Counted from the first letter of the stretch, positions 1 to 6,069 are shown. The stretch: 7,470 nt of DNA from an uncultured Thermoanaerobacteraceae bacterium (GCA_937914965.1 CALGIY010000264.1:1-7470); one strand, 5' to 3'. Numbers and translations are program-made. Notes: a model not told the origin generated them from the sequence alone.

Positions 1-348
1 TTAAAAAGAGTACTTGGCACATTAGATGGCTGGATTTGCGGATTGAGGAGGGAACAATCTGATAGTCGCAGTTCCATTGACGTCTTTCAGTGGGATGAGA
101 GTCATTCTCTTTACAAGATCAATCCCATTGCAAATTGGAGTGAAGAAGACTTATGGGCGTATATAAAGAAGGAGAATGTGCCTTATAGTGAATTGTATGA
201 GAGAGGGTTTCGAAGTATAGGCTGTAAACCTTGTACTCGAGCTGTGAATCAAGGGGAAGATGTGCGCAGTGGCAGATGGTGGTGGGAGAGTCCTGAAAAA
301 AAAGAATGTGGGCTCCACTGGGATTTACTGCCTGAAGAAATACAATAG
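1..348 (+). CDS. cysH: Assimilatory APS/PAPS reductase, C-terminal part (5' end outside window)
   Basis: The reading frame is already open at base 1, so only the last 115 codons are present. The enzyme reduces adenylyl sulfate (APS) or PAPS to sulfite in cytoplasmic sulfate assimilation. Visible family motifs, in order, are WICGLRREQS (substrate-binding region), KINPIANWSEEDLWAYI, the paired cysteines in SIGCKPCTRAV, GEDVRSGRWWWE, and the catalytic-cysteine motif KECGLH near the C-terminus. In this family the CxxC pair, together with an upstream CC pair that would lie outside the window, binds a [4Fe-4S] cluster. Enzymes with that cluster usually prefer APS over PAPS, so APS reductase is my inference. 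A TTG at 43 is not the start, because homology continues upstream of it. The stop is followed 18 bp later by cysD, the usual pathway order. Confidence 0.92.
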   Translation, partial: LKRVLGTLDGWICGLRREQSDSRSSIDVFQWDESHSLYKINPIANWSEEDLWAYIKKENVPYSELYERGFRSIGCKPCTRAVNQGEDVRSGRWWWESPEKKECGLHWDLLPEEIQ

Positions 349-366
349 AGAACAGGGGGATTATAG

Positions 367-660
367 ATGGATCATTTAGATAAATTAGAGGCTCAGAGTG
401 TTTACATATTGAGAGAAGCGTATAGAGAGTTTAAAAATATTTGCATGTTGTGGTCTATTGGAAAGGACAGTACCGTATTATTGTGGCTGGCGAGGAAAGC
501 TTTTTTCGGTCATGTCCCAATACCCCTGGTACATATTGACACTCATTATAAAATACCTGAAATGATTGACTATGCTTTTTCATTAGGACATAAGGGTATT
601 TGTTTTACATGCATTTATTCAAAAGTGGAGCAAAGGGGTGCAAATTTGAGGTTACATTGA
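367..660 (+). pseudogene. cysD: Truncated cysD, sulfate adenylyltransferase small subunit (N-terminal ~69 residues only)
   Basis: ATP sulfurylase subunit 2 works with the GTPase CysN to make APS from sulfate and ATP, one step before the reductase encoded upstream. The start is an ATG preceded by an AGGGGG ribosome-binding site about 8 bases away. Residues 1-69 match the family closely: [16 protein letters not shown], then the PP-loop [20 protein letters not shown], then [17 protein letters not shown]. At about base 573 the similarity ends abruptly. The remaining 28 codons ([11 protein letters not shown] onward) are unlike any part of CysD, and the frame stops at 660. The family is normally about 270-300 residues, so roughly three quarters of the protein is missing, including most of the nucleotide-binding domain. 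No cysN follows. I infer a disruption by deletion or insertion; the product should be inactive. Confidence 0.82.
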
Positions 661-672
661 CAAATTGGAAAT
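574..672. other. Unassigned segment downstream of the cysD break; possible mobile-element or deletion scar
   Basis: This stretch holds the non-CysD tail of the truncated reading frame plus a few intergenic bases. It is AT-rich and has no recognisable protein in any frame. A block around 628-661 (GGGGTGCAAATTTGAGG, then TTACATTGACA) reads, on the opposite strand, TGTCAATG followed by a run leading to CCCC. Its general texture recalls the non-coding end of an IS21-type element, but I cannot match it to a named element. A short inverted repeat, GACAAAT (659-665) and ATTTGTC (675-681), lies at the boundary. It is best treated as the junction of whatever event removed the rest of cysD. Confidence 0.25.
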
Positions 673-858
673 TTATTTGTCTACCTTTTTAGATTTTATA
701 AAGCCGATAATAATTAATGCAATTCCTAAAATGGCAATTGGAATATAGATCCAATCCGGAATACTCACAATAAACCTATCAACTACAGACATAATGACAT
801 AAAGTAAAATGCCAATGCTAATAATCAAACTACGTTCTTTCACGCTATTTTCCTTCAT
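673..858 (-). CDS. Small two-helix membrane protein, unknown function
   Basis: This 61-residue protein starts with a charged cytoplasmic tail (MKENSVKERS), followed by a hydrophobic helix at about residues 11-31. A short loop with a conserved-looking VSIPDWIYIP stretch comes next, then a second helix at about 36-54, and a lysine-rich end (KSKKVDK). This gives a hairpin topology with both ends probably inside the cell. I do not recognise the family, though the composition is that of a genuine membrane protein rather than a shadow frame. I see no good Shine-Dalgarno sequence before the ATG and no convincing promoter in the ~40 bases between it and the tRNA terminator, so expression is uncertain. 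It runs on the same strand as the tRNA-Ala gene upstream and toward the broken cysD. Confidence 0.55.
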   Translation of the reverse strand: MKENSVKERSLIISIGILLYVIMSVVDRFIVSIPDWIYIPIAILGIALIIIGFIKSKKVDK

Positions 859-900
859 ATTTGCGAATATTGCTATGTTCTTCTAATTGCAGCAAAAGAA

Positions 901-937
901 TAAGGACGGAAATTTTGTATCAAAATTTCCGTCCTTA
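901..937 (-). terminator. Rho-independent terminator of tRNA-Ala
   Basis: A perfect 17-bp stem (901-917 pairing with 921-937) closes on a three-base loop. On the minus strand it begins three bases after the tRNA CCA end and is followed by the T-rich TTCTTTTGC. Position and structure fit a terminator for the single tRNA transcript. It also separates the tRNA from the small membrane-protein gene. Confidence 0.8.
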
Positions 938-940
938 CAT

Positions 941-1016
941 TGGTGGACGTGAGGGGATTCGAACCCCTGACCTCCTGAGTGCGAGCCAGGTGCTCTCCCA
1001 ACTGAGCTACACGCCC
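941..1016 (-). tRNA. tRNA-Ala (anticodon CGC)
   Basis: The 76-base minus-strand gene folds into a full cloverleaf. The 7-bp acceptor stem is GGGCGTG/CACGTCC, the D arm is GCTC/GAGC with loop AGTTGGGA, and the anticodon stem is CCTGG/TCAGG with loop CTCGCAC. The T arm is AGGGG/CCCCT with loop TTCGAAT, then come discriminator A and an encoded CCA. The anticodon CGC reads GCG. The acceptor stem carries the G3-U70 wobble pair that is the hallmark identity element for alanyl-tRNA synthetase, which independently supports Ala. Many low-G+C Bacillota read GCG with the UGC tRNA alone, so a dedicated CGC isoacceptor hints at a more balanced genome composition. It has its own promoter and terminator. 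Confidence 0.95.
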
Positions 1017-1029
1017 ATTGCCTTAAATA

Positions 1030-1058
1030 ATATTACTCTGCCGAGCGGTCTCTGTCAA
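1030..1058 (-). promoter_or_regulatory. Sigma-A type promoter of tRNA-Ala
   Basis: On the minus strand there is a perfect -35 box TTGACA (1053-1058), a 17-bp spacer, and the -10 box TAATAT (1030-1035). Transcription would start near 1023, seven or so bases before the tRNA 5' end at 1016. This is a strong near-consensus promoter typical of stable RNA genes. Confidence 0.85.
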
Positions 1059-1065
1059 GTTCAAC

Positions 1066-1089
1066 CGTGTGATCTGTACAGATCACACG
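1066..1089. repeat. Perfect 24-bp palindrome upstream of the tRNA-Ala promoter
   Basis: The half-site CGTGTGATCTGT (1066-1077) is followed directly by its exact complement ACAGATCACACG (1078-1089). It ends 8 bp upstream of the tRNA-Ala -35 box and lies about 37 bp beyond the stop of the 85-codon gene. As RNA it could form a 10-bp stem with a GTAC loop, but no T-run follows on either strand. A simple intrinsic terminator is therefore doubtful. The perfect two-fold symmetry suits a dimeric DNA-binding protein. The TGTGA/TCACA arms are separated by 10 bases, not the 6 of a CRP site. Confidence 0.6.
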
Positions 1090-1125
1090 AAACTTATCGA
1101 AGTACGGTGCAGTCTTCCCACTAAA

Positions 1126-1383
1126 TTAATCTACTGATTTCCTTAATTTTTCGACGATTTTATCCCGCATCCCCCGCCTTACCAGAGGTTCAATATCTTT
1201 AAAATCCAGCTTGGGGAAGGCATCCATGATTTCCTTGGCGACGACAGTGCCTTCTCTGAGCATTCCGGCCTTGTCCAGCATTTCAATGGTCTCTTTGTCG
1301 GTTTTTCCGGTCTCCATGAAGTCGTCATACAACCTTAATAAATCCACCCAGAAGCTGCGCGGCAGTTGAACATCTGCTTCCAT
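1126..1383 (-). CDS. Conserved-looking 85-residue protein of unknown function, downstream of trmL
   Basis: The ATG start is supported by an AGGGGG ribosome-binding site 8 bases upstream. The product is short, soluble and very charged. It has no signal peptide, membrane helix or cysteine. It appears mostly alpha-helical, with an early SFWVDLLRLYDDFMETGK stretch and a basic C-terminal helix (RRGMRDKIVEKLRKSVD). I do not recognise the family and see no catalytic motif. It begins 22 bp after the trmL stop on the same strand, so the two are probably co-transcribed from the trmL promoter. That linkage is the only hint to its role, and a tRNA-related function would be guesswork. Confidence 0.75.
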   Translation of the reverse strand: MEADVQLPRSFWVDLLRLYDDFMETGKTDKETIEMLDKAGMLREGTVVAKEIMDAFPKLDFKDIEPLVRRGMRDKIVEKLRKSVD

Positions 1384-1405
1384 CAGATAATCCCCCTTTT
1401 AAACA

Positions 1406-1867
1406 TTAGCTTAGCCCTTTAAACATTTGCTTACTGAGGGCATCATAAACAACTACAGCCACCGAATTTGATAAATTCAAGCACCTGGCATCCGAAATCA
1501 TCGGGATACGCATACAAAACTCTTGATTAGCAGTTAATAATTCCTCAGGCAGTCCCTTGGTCTCACTCCCAAAGACGAAAAAGTCACCAGGTTTATGAGC
1601 AAAGTCTGTATAATATCTTTTCCCTTTTGTTGTTACATAAAAAAGTTTGCCAGCAGGATGTTTTGCCTTGAAGTCTTCCAGGTTGTCATAAACATGAACA
1701 TCCACCAGATGCCAGTAGTCCAGTCCTGCTCTTTTGAGGTAACGATCTTGTAAAGAAAAACCCAGGGGACCGATTAAGTGCAAATGACATCCTGTTGCAG
1801 CACAGAGGCGTGCGATATTGCCTGTATTTTGTGGTATATCTGGTTCATAGAGAACTATATTGAACAT
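1406..1867 (-). CDS. trmL: TrmL, tRNA (cytidine/uridine-34) 2'-O-methyltransferase
   Basis: This SPOUT-class methyltransferase uses S-adenosylmethionine to methylate the ribose of the wobble nucleotide (C34 or modified U34) in the CAA and UAA leucine tRNAs. The 153 residues match the family's usual length. Motifs seen are EPDIPQNTGNIARLCAATG at residues 8-26 (motif 1), FGSETKGLP at 99-107 (motif 2), and IPM...RCLNLSNSVAVVVYDAL at 121-144 (motif 3). Motifs 2 and 3 form the deep trefoil knot that binds SAM, and Arg20 and the LNLSNS asparagines are typical active-site positions. The ATG is preceded by GAGGG about nine bases away. It is the first gene of a likely two-gene unit and is divergent from the TtcA-family gene, which also modifies tRNA. 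Confidence 0.95.
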   Translation of the reverse strand: MFNIVLYEPDIPQNTGNIARLCAATGCHLHLIGPLGFSLQDRYLKRAGLDYWHLVDVHVYDNLEDFKAKHPAGKLFYVTTKGKRYYTDFAHKPGDFFVFGSETKGLPEELLTANQEFCMRIPMISDARCLNLSNSVAVVVYDALSKQMFKGLS

Positions 1868-1890
1868 TAATGATTCCCTCTCTCTAGAGC

Positions 1891-1920
1891 ATTATAAACC
1901 AGGAACAATGATGGTGTCTA
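1891..1920 (-). promoter_or_regulatory. Probable promoter of trmL
   Basis: On the minus strand there is a perfect -10 TATAAT (1891-1896) with TAGACA (1915-1920; five of six match TTGACA) at an 18-bp spacing. The predicted transcript start lies near 1884, giving a leader of under 20 bases before the trmL ATG at 1867. Confidence 0.6.
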
Positions 1921-1961
1921 TCATCTTATATCTGCTTCTGGTTTGTACTCCGGCAACCATG

Positions 1962-1967
1962 TATAAT
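1962..1967 (+). promoter_or_regulatory. Probable -10 box for the TtcA-family gene
   Basis: A perfect TATAAT lies 34 bp before the GTG start. The matching -35 region (around 1939-1944, TGGTTT) is poor, so the promoter may be weak or activator-dependent. The GGAGGG ribosome-binding site at 1990-1995 follows. Confidence 0.45.
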
Positions 1968-2001
1968 AAGTATCAGATCAATCATATCTGGAGGGTTAGC
2001 A

Positions 2002-2733
2002 GTGGCAAAGAAACGTTATCATGACTCCCTGTGGAAACCGGTCGGGCAGGCCATCAACGATTACAAGCTGATCCAGGAAGGAGATCAAATAGCTGTCGGA
2101 CTTTCAGGCGGCAAAGACAGCCTGACACTACTCTATGTCTTAAGCGAGCTCAAAAGATTCTCCCCAGTTAAGTTCAATCTACACGCCATAACTGTGGACC
2201 TCGGCTTTGGCAGCTCACTTACATCAATCCGTGATTTCTGCCGGGATTTAGGTGTCAACTGGTCACAGGTGCATACCAAAATCGGGCCTATTGTTTTCGA
2301 CTACCGTAAAGAACCAAACCCCTGTTCACTCTGCAGCAAAATGCGTAATGGTGCCCTGCATATAGCAGCAAAACAGATGGGCTGCAGCAAAGTCGCCCTG
2401 GCCCACAGTCTGGACGATGCCATCGAAACCTTTTTCCTGTGCCTTTTTTATGAGCGCAGAATCAAGACGATGCAGCCGGTCAGCTACCTTTCCAGAAGGC
2501 AGGTAACACTGATCAGGCCGCTGATCTATGTGCGTGAAAAGACTATTATCAACTTCACAGATACCTTCCAACTCCCTGTGGTAAAAAACCCCTGCCCGGC
2601 AAACCGACAAACTCAACGGGAGGAGATGAAGCTCCTTGTTGACAGCCTGGAAAAGAAATTCCCTGGGGTGAGAGAACGACTCCTAACCGCCTTTAAAAAG
2701 GCTGACAATAATCATCTCTGGAAGAATTCCTGA
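2002..2733 (+). CDS. TtcA-family PP-loop ATPase, probable tRNA 2-thiocytidine (C32) synthetase
   Basis: TtcA enzymes adenylate C32 of certain tRNAs and replace its oxygen with sulfur, using a [4Fe-4S] cluster. The PP-loop SGGKDS is at residues 35-40. A CxxC pair (C108 and C111 in NPCSLCSKMRNGAL) and a third cysteine at 198 (NPCPANRQTQREEMK) stand where TtcA cluster ligands are expected. AHSLDDAIET at 135-144 matches the conserved DDxxET segment. At 243 residues it is shorter than the ~311 of E. coli TtcA, like many Bacillota relatives, so the exact target base is inferred and not certain. The GTG start is fixed by GGAGGG six bases upstream. It is divergent from trmL, and its last 22 bp overlap the end of the convergent GDSL hydrolase gene. 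TilS is less likely, because TilS lacks these cysteines. Confidence 0.85.
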   Translation: MAKKRYHDSLWKPVGQAINDYKLIQEGDQIAVGLSGGKDSLTLLYVLSELKRFSPVKFNLHAITVDLGFGSSLTSIRDFCRDLGVNWSQVHTKIGPIVFDYRKEPNPCSLCSKMRNGALHIAAKQMGCSKVALAHSLDDAIETFFLCLFYERRIKTMQPVSYLSRRQVTLIRPLIYVREKTIINFTDTFQLPVVKNPCPANRQTQREEMKLLVDSLEKKFPGVRERLLTAFKKADNNHLWKNS

Positions 2734-3269
2734 AAGAATGCAAGGGCCACTGCCCCCATAGCCTCATACCCTGCGGTATTCGGGTGTACCCCATCAAGGT
2801 ACAGGTCTTCTTTGATACTTCCAGAAGGGTCAGTGAAAGCATCTGCAAAATCAAACCAAGAAAGGTTAAAGCGATTGGCCACATCCCGTTCCTCCGCTCG
2901 AATCCTCTCCAGTTTATCTACCGCAAAATCATCAATAACCGGCATCGGCAGTGCAATTACCGGGCGGATTTGATCTGATAGTGCTTCATTTATTATTTTC
3001 TCCAGGTGAAAGATGCTTTCAGCACAGGAGACCTCAGGATTGTAGGCATCATTGGTGCCCCCCAAAACTACCAGCAAATCCGGGCTGCGTCTCTTGACAT
3101 CCTTTCGATATCTTTTCGCCATGTCTTCTAATATGTTCCCACTAAAACCCGCATTAATCATCTCTAATGAACTTCTACAGGCAACATAATAAACCCAGGA
3201 AAACTTCGATCCATAAGGATAGCCAAAGGTGAGGCTGTCACCTAGGCAAACAATCTTTTTCCCCTCCAC
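2712..3269 (-). CDS. SGNH/GDSL-family hydrolase
   Basis: This is a lipase/acylhydrolase-like esterase of the SGNH fold, 185 residues. All four signature blocks are visible. GDSLTFG at residues 10-16 has nucleophile Ser12, and NAGFSGN at 39-45 holds the block II glycine. GGTND at 70-74 holds Asn73, and DGVHPN at 159-164 holds the Asp159/His162 dyad. No signal peptide is visible, so it is probably cytoplasmic. The substrate cannot be read from sequence; relatives act on lysophospholipids, thioesters, acetylated sugars or cell-wall acyl groups. The GTG start has GGAGGGG 8 bases upstream, and an ATG between the two is out of frame. It begins 17 bp after the ABC_ATPase-family gene and is probably the last gene of the ddl operon. 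Confidence 0.9.
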   Translation of the reverse strand: MEGKKIVCLGDSLTFGYPYGSKFSWVYYVACRSSLEMINAGFSGNILEDMAKRYRKDVKRRSPDLLVVLGGTNDAYNPEVSCAESIFHLEKIINEALSDQIRPVIALPMPVIDDFAVDKLERIRAEERDVANRFNLSWFDFADAFTDPSGSIKEDLYLDGVHPNTAGYEAMGAVALAFFQEFFQR

Positions 3270-3286
3270 TGGTGCATCCCCTCCTA

Positions 3287-4986
3287 TTATCGAACTTCCA
3301 GGCTGCGCAGCCTGTTGATGGCAGCAGCGATCTCATAGCTTCGCGGCCTGGCATAGTCTCCAGCTTTTTCTTTATAGGGTGAAATCACATCTAAACCATA
3401 CTGGTCCAGGTCAGCTTCGATGCGCCTGATGGCATCACTTAAGGGGGTATGCCCATCGAAGTATTTTTTCCAGGCATAGTAGATAAGACCCGCAATGGCC
3501 CGGGTCTGGCTGGCATCCACCAACTGCTCAACATCATCGAGCTCGATCTGGTATTGGCCAAACTGAACCATATCCAGTCCCTTCGCTCCCACCTTTGTTT
3601 TCCTACCCCGCTGCGGGTCGAAGCTGCCCGGGAGTGGAACCCTGGATTTAAGTTTCCCGAAATCTTTTCCTCTCTCCGGTTCCCGGCGTACCGGGTAATC
3701 ATGACAGATAGTTTGAGCCTTATCAGTGACATCAAAGGGCTTGTACTCATTCATCATCATCACATGATCCGCCACATCCAGGTAATCCCCAGACCCCCCG
3801 ATCACCAGGATAGAGGAAACACCCAACTCTTCATAAAGGGGACGCACCTGGTCCAGGAACGGTGTGATTGGTTCCCTCTCCTTGGTGACCAGTGCCTGCA
3901 TCCTCCCGTCCCGAATCATAAAGTTGGTAGCACTTGTATCCTCATCGATTAAGAGAAGTTTGCAGCCCATTCCCAGAGCCTCGATGATATTTGCAGCCTG
4001 GGATGTACTCCCACTGGCATTATCAGTGGAAAAATGGCTTGTGTCCTGACCAAGAGGAAGATTATTGATGAAAGGGCTGATATCTACCCCTTCAACCCTT
4101 CTCCCCTCTTCGGCCCGGATCTTAACAGCATCCTGGATGGTGATTGCCCACTGCCGGCCATCCCCGGGCAAATGGTTGTAGACCCCCCGCTCCAAGGCAT
4201 GCAGCAGTGTGGATTTCCCGTGAAATCCACCACCTACGATCAGAGTAACCCCACAAGGGATCCCCATTCCTTTGATTTCACCGTGATGGGGAGTATTAAA
4301 GGTTGCCTCAAATGAGGCAGGGCTCTGAAAAGGTATCACCCCACTACCACTCAATGGAAGGTCACTTATACCGCTCCTTCTCGGTAGGACAGAACCATTC
4401 GCAATAAAAGCAACCAGACCCTTCCCAGGCAGGGATGTTCTGATGAATTCCTGGTCTTCGGCCAAGTTAACATGTTCGGCCAGTTCCGACTGGTTGAGTT
4501 TTTCATAATAAAGACTGTTCTTGGCGATCTCGGGTAGCTCCTGAAATTTCCCAACACTGTGCGACCCCTGGCTGGGAGTCCGCAGAAAAACCGCGCCTCT
4601 ACATAGTCGCTGTTGACTGCGACAGCACTGCGCTCTAAAACCTCTTGCTTCCCGGCATCGATGAAAATCAGACCGCTTTTCCCGGTGCCCCTAGCTCCTC
4701 CAGAATATTTCTTCACTGCCCTGGCAAAACACCTAGCCAGGTAGTCGCAGAGAGCAATCATCCTTGGCCTATCTTGAAAAAATGTTTCTGGAAACTTGGC
4801 AATGTCTTGTTCCACCCGGATGCGGACCTGAGAGGGGGAAGCAAAGGGATCCCCCTGTATATGATCAATTAGTAATTGGTACGCTCCGAAATCGTATGCT
4901 CCTTTAAGATCCTGGTAAGCTTTATAACCTTTGTTGTTGATGCTGTAGATCCTTGACCTTAAATTCCGGCTGTCCTGCAATATCAA
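3287..4986 (-). pseudogene. ABC_ATPase-family (Pfam ABC_ATPase, COG3044 type) gene interrupted by a frameshift
   Basis: Two overlapping frames together give one protein of about 566 residues, the family's usual size. The N-terminal part runs from a TTG at 4986 (or 4980) and reads GYKAYQDLKGAYDF, IDHIQGDPFASPS, GTGKSGLIFIDAGKQEVLER and ARFFCGLPARGRTVLG. At 4553-4543 the family sequence jumps by -1 into the frame that reads KFQELPEIAKNSLYYEKLNQ and continues to the stop at 3287. The second part has Walker A GGGFHGKS (4234-4211), the signature SGSTSQAANI (from 4015) and Walker B KLLLIDEDTSATNF (from 3961), with a full C-terminus. These are soluble ATPases without membrane partners. The bacterial role is unknown; the trypanosome RNA-editing factor MRB1590 is a relative, suggesting RNA binding. 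The gene lies 39 bp after ddl. The break may be a real mutation, a sequencing error or, less likely, recoding. Confidence 0.85.
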
Positions 4987-5025
4987 AACACCTTCTTGCT
5001 GATTATTGGCATATTTATAGCTCTA

Positions 5026-5982
5026 TTATCTTTTCTCCTCTAGTGATAAAGAAAAAGCCTCATCAACTAACAAGGATACAAGTTGTGCAAAAGAAATCCC
5101 TGCTGCTTTGGCCGCATCTGGGAAAAGGCTGGTTTCAGTCATACCGGGGATTGTATTCACCTCAAGGACATAGGGCTTTCCTTCTTTGCTGATCATAAAG
5201 TCAACTCTGGAATATTGGTGGCAGTCCATTGCCTTGTAAGTGCGTACAGCCAGTTCTTTCACCTGTTTGGTTGTCTCTGGTGAAATACGAGCAGGAATAA
5301 TATGATGGCTCATTCCCGGGCTGTACTTAGCCGTGTAATCGTAAAAACCTGTTTCTGACACGATCTCGATCAAAGGTAACGCTTGCGGGTCCTTTGTACC
5401 GAGAACAGCTGCAGTAAGCTCAATACCATCGATGAATTCCTCTACAAGAACTGTTTGATCATACTTGAGCGCCTCTGTGATGGCCTTTATCAACTCATCA
5501 GCTTCTTTGACGATGGTAATACCAAGGGTCGAGCCCTCTCTTACCGGCTTCACCACCAACGGCAGCCCGAGTTCCTTAATCATATTCTCCACTGTGTCCT
5601 GATCCAGCTTTTCTGTTTTGACAACTTTAAAAGAAGGTGTGGGTATCTCTTCATAAAGCATTACTTTCTTTGATGTCACTTTATCCATACACAATGCGCT
5701 TGACAGTACCCCGGAGCCCGTATATGGATAGCCGAGTATCTCCAGCAGCCCTTGAATGGTACCGTCCTCCCCATATCTTCCGTGCAGTGCGATAAAGACC
5801 ACATCAGGCTGGAAATCCTCAAGATCCTTAACCAAATCTCTTGCCGGATCAATCTCCCGCACTTTATAACCTTGCTCAGCCAAGGCCCGGGATATCTGCT
5901 TTCCGGTTTTTATAGAAATCTCCCGCTCGGAAGAGCGCCCACCCATCAATAAAGCAATTTTGCGCGGTTTTTCACTTTTCAC
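5026..5982 (-). CDS. ddl: D-alanine--D-alanine ligase
   Basis: This cytoplasmic ATP-grasp enzyme joins two D-alanines for the peptidoglycan stem peptide. I place the start at the GTG at 5982 because AGGGG sits 8 bases upstream and the usual Ddl N-terminus (KIALLMGGRSSEREIS) follows directly. The frame is open to 6063, but that extension does not look like Ddl. This gives 318 residues, normal for the family. Motifs are GGRSSERE (Glu19), HGRYGEDGTIQGLLE (67-81), SALCMDK, KPVREGSTLG (145-154, serine of the active-site triad), YDYTAKYSPG (the KY tyrosine, about 220, expected for D-Ala rather than D-lactate specificity), and EVNTIPGMTETSLFP (274-288, metal and ATP binding). The Tyr implies ordinary D-Ala-D-Ala termini and vancomycin susceptibility for this enzyme. 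It heads the run of three genes and is divergent from tRNA-Trp. Confidence 0.97.
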   Translation of the reverse strand: MKSEKPRKIALLMGGRSSEREISIKTGKQISRALAEQGYKVREIDPARDLVKDLEDFQPDVVFIALHGRYGEDGTIQGLLEILGYPYTGSGVLSSALCMDKVTSKKVMLYEEIPTPSFKVVKTEKLDQDTVENMIKELGLPLVVKPVREGSTLGITIVKEADELIKAITEALKYDQTVLVEEFIDGIELTAAVLGTKDPQALPLIEIVSETGFYDYTAKYSPGMSHHIIPARISPETTKQVKELAVRTYKAMDCHQYSRVDFMISKEGKPYVLEVNTIPGMTETSLFPDAAKAAGISFAQLVSLLVDEAFSLSLEEKR

Positions 5983-6034
5983 TAGCTTCACCCCTATAAT
6001 ATTTTTAATCCCACATTTTAATATTCTCTCATAT

Positions 6035-6063
6035 TTAATATAATAACTAAAACACTTTTTCAA
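6035..6063 (-). promoter_or_regulatory. Candidate promoter of ddl
   Basis: On the minus strand TTGAAA (6058-6063) stands 17 bp from TATTAA (6035-6040); an overlapping TATATT at 15-bp spacing is an alternative. The region is very AT-rich, so chance matches are likely. It would be back to back with the tRNA-Trp promoter, with -35 boxes 6 bp apart. Confidence 0.35.
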
Positions 6064-6069
6064 CCAGGC

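Noticed and set aside
659..681. Inverted repeat GACAAAT/ATTTGTC as a terminator for the 61-residue gene
   Set aside because: Only seven AT-rich base pairs, overlapping the stop codon, with no T-run after it on the minus strand.
1066..1089. CRP/FNR-type operator
   Set aside because: The TGTGA and TCACA arms are 10 bases apart instead of 6, and the symmetry extends beyond a CRP site.
861..1124. Open frame of 87 codons on the plus strand containing GGREGIRTPDLL
   Set aside because: It is the translation of the complement of the tRNA-Ala gene, a well-known false protein pattern; the tRNA and its promoter and terminator explain the region.
1971..1992. Imperfect inverted repeat CAGAT...ATCTG before the TtcA-family gene as an operator
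   Set aside because: Only five paired bases per arm; not distinguishable from chance.
2326..2616. Minus-strand open frame inside the TtcA-family gene
   Set aside because: Antisense to the PP-loop protein motifs; no independent evidence of coding.
3449..4315. Several plus-strand open frames opposite the ABC_ATPase-family gene
   Set aside because: They lie antisense to strongly conserved coding sequence with Walker A, signature and Walker B motifs, and have no recognisable protein or start signals of their own.
5383..5952. Plus-strand open frames opposite ddl
   Set aside because: Shadows of the ddl coding strand, low-complexity composition and no ribosome-binding sites.
5983..6063. N-terminal extension of Ddl to the frame opening at 6063
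   Set aside because: The extra 27 residues do not resemble Ddl, the region is AT-rich promoter-like DNA, and a good ribosome-binding site precedes the GTG at 5982.
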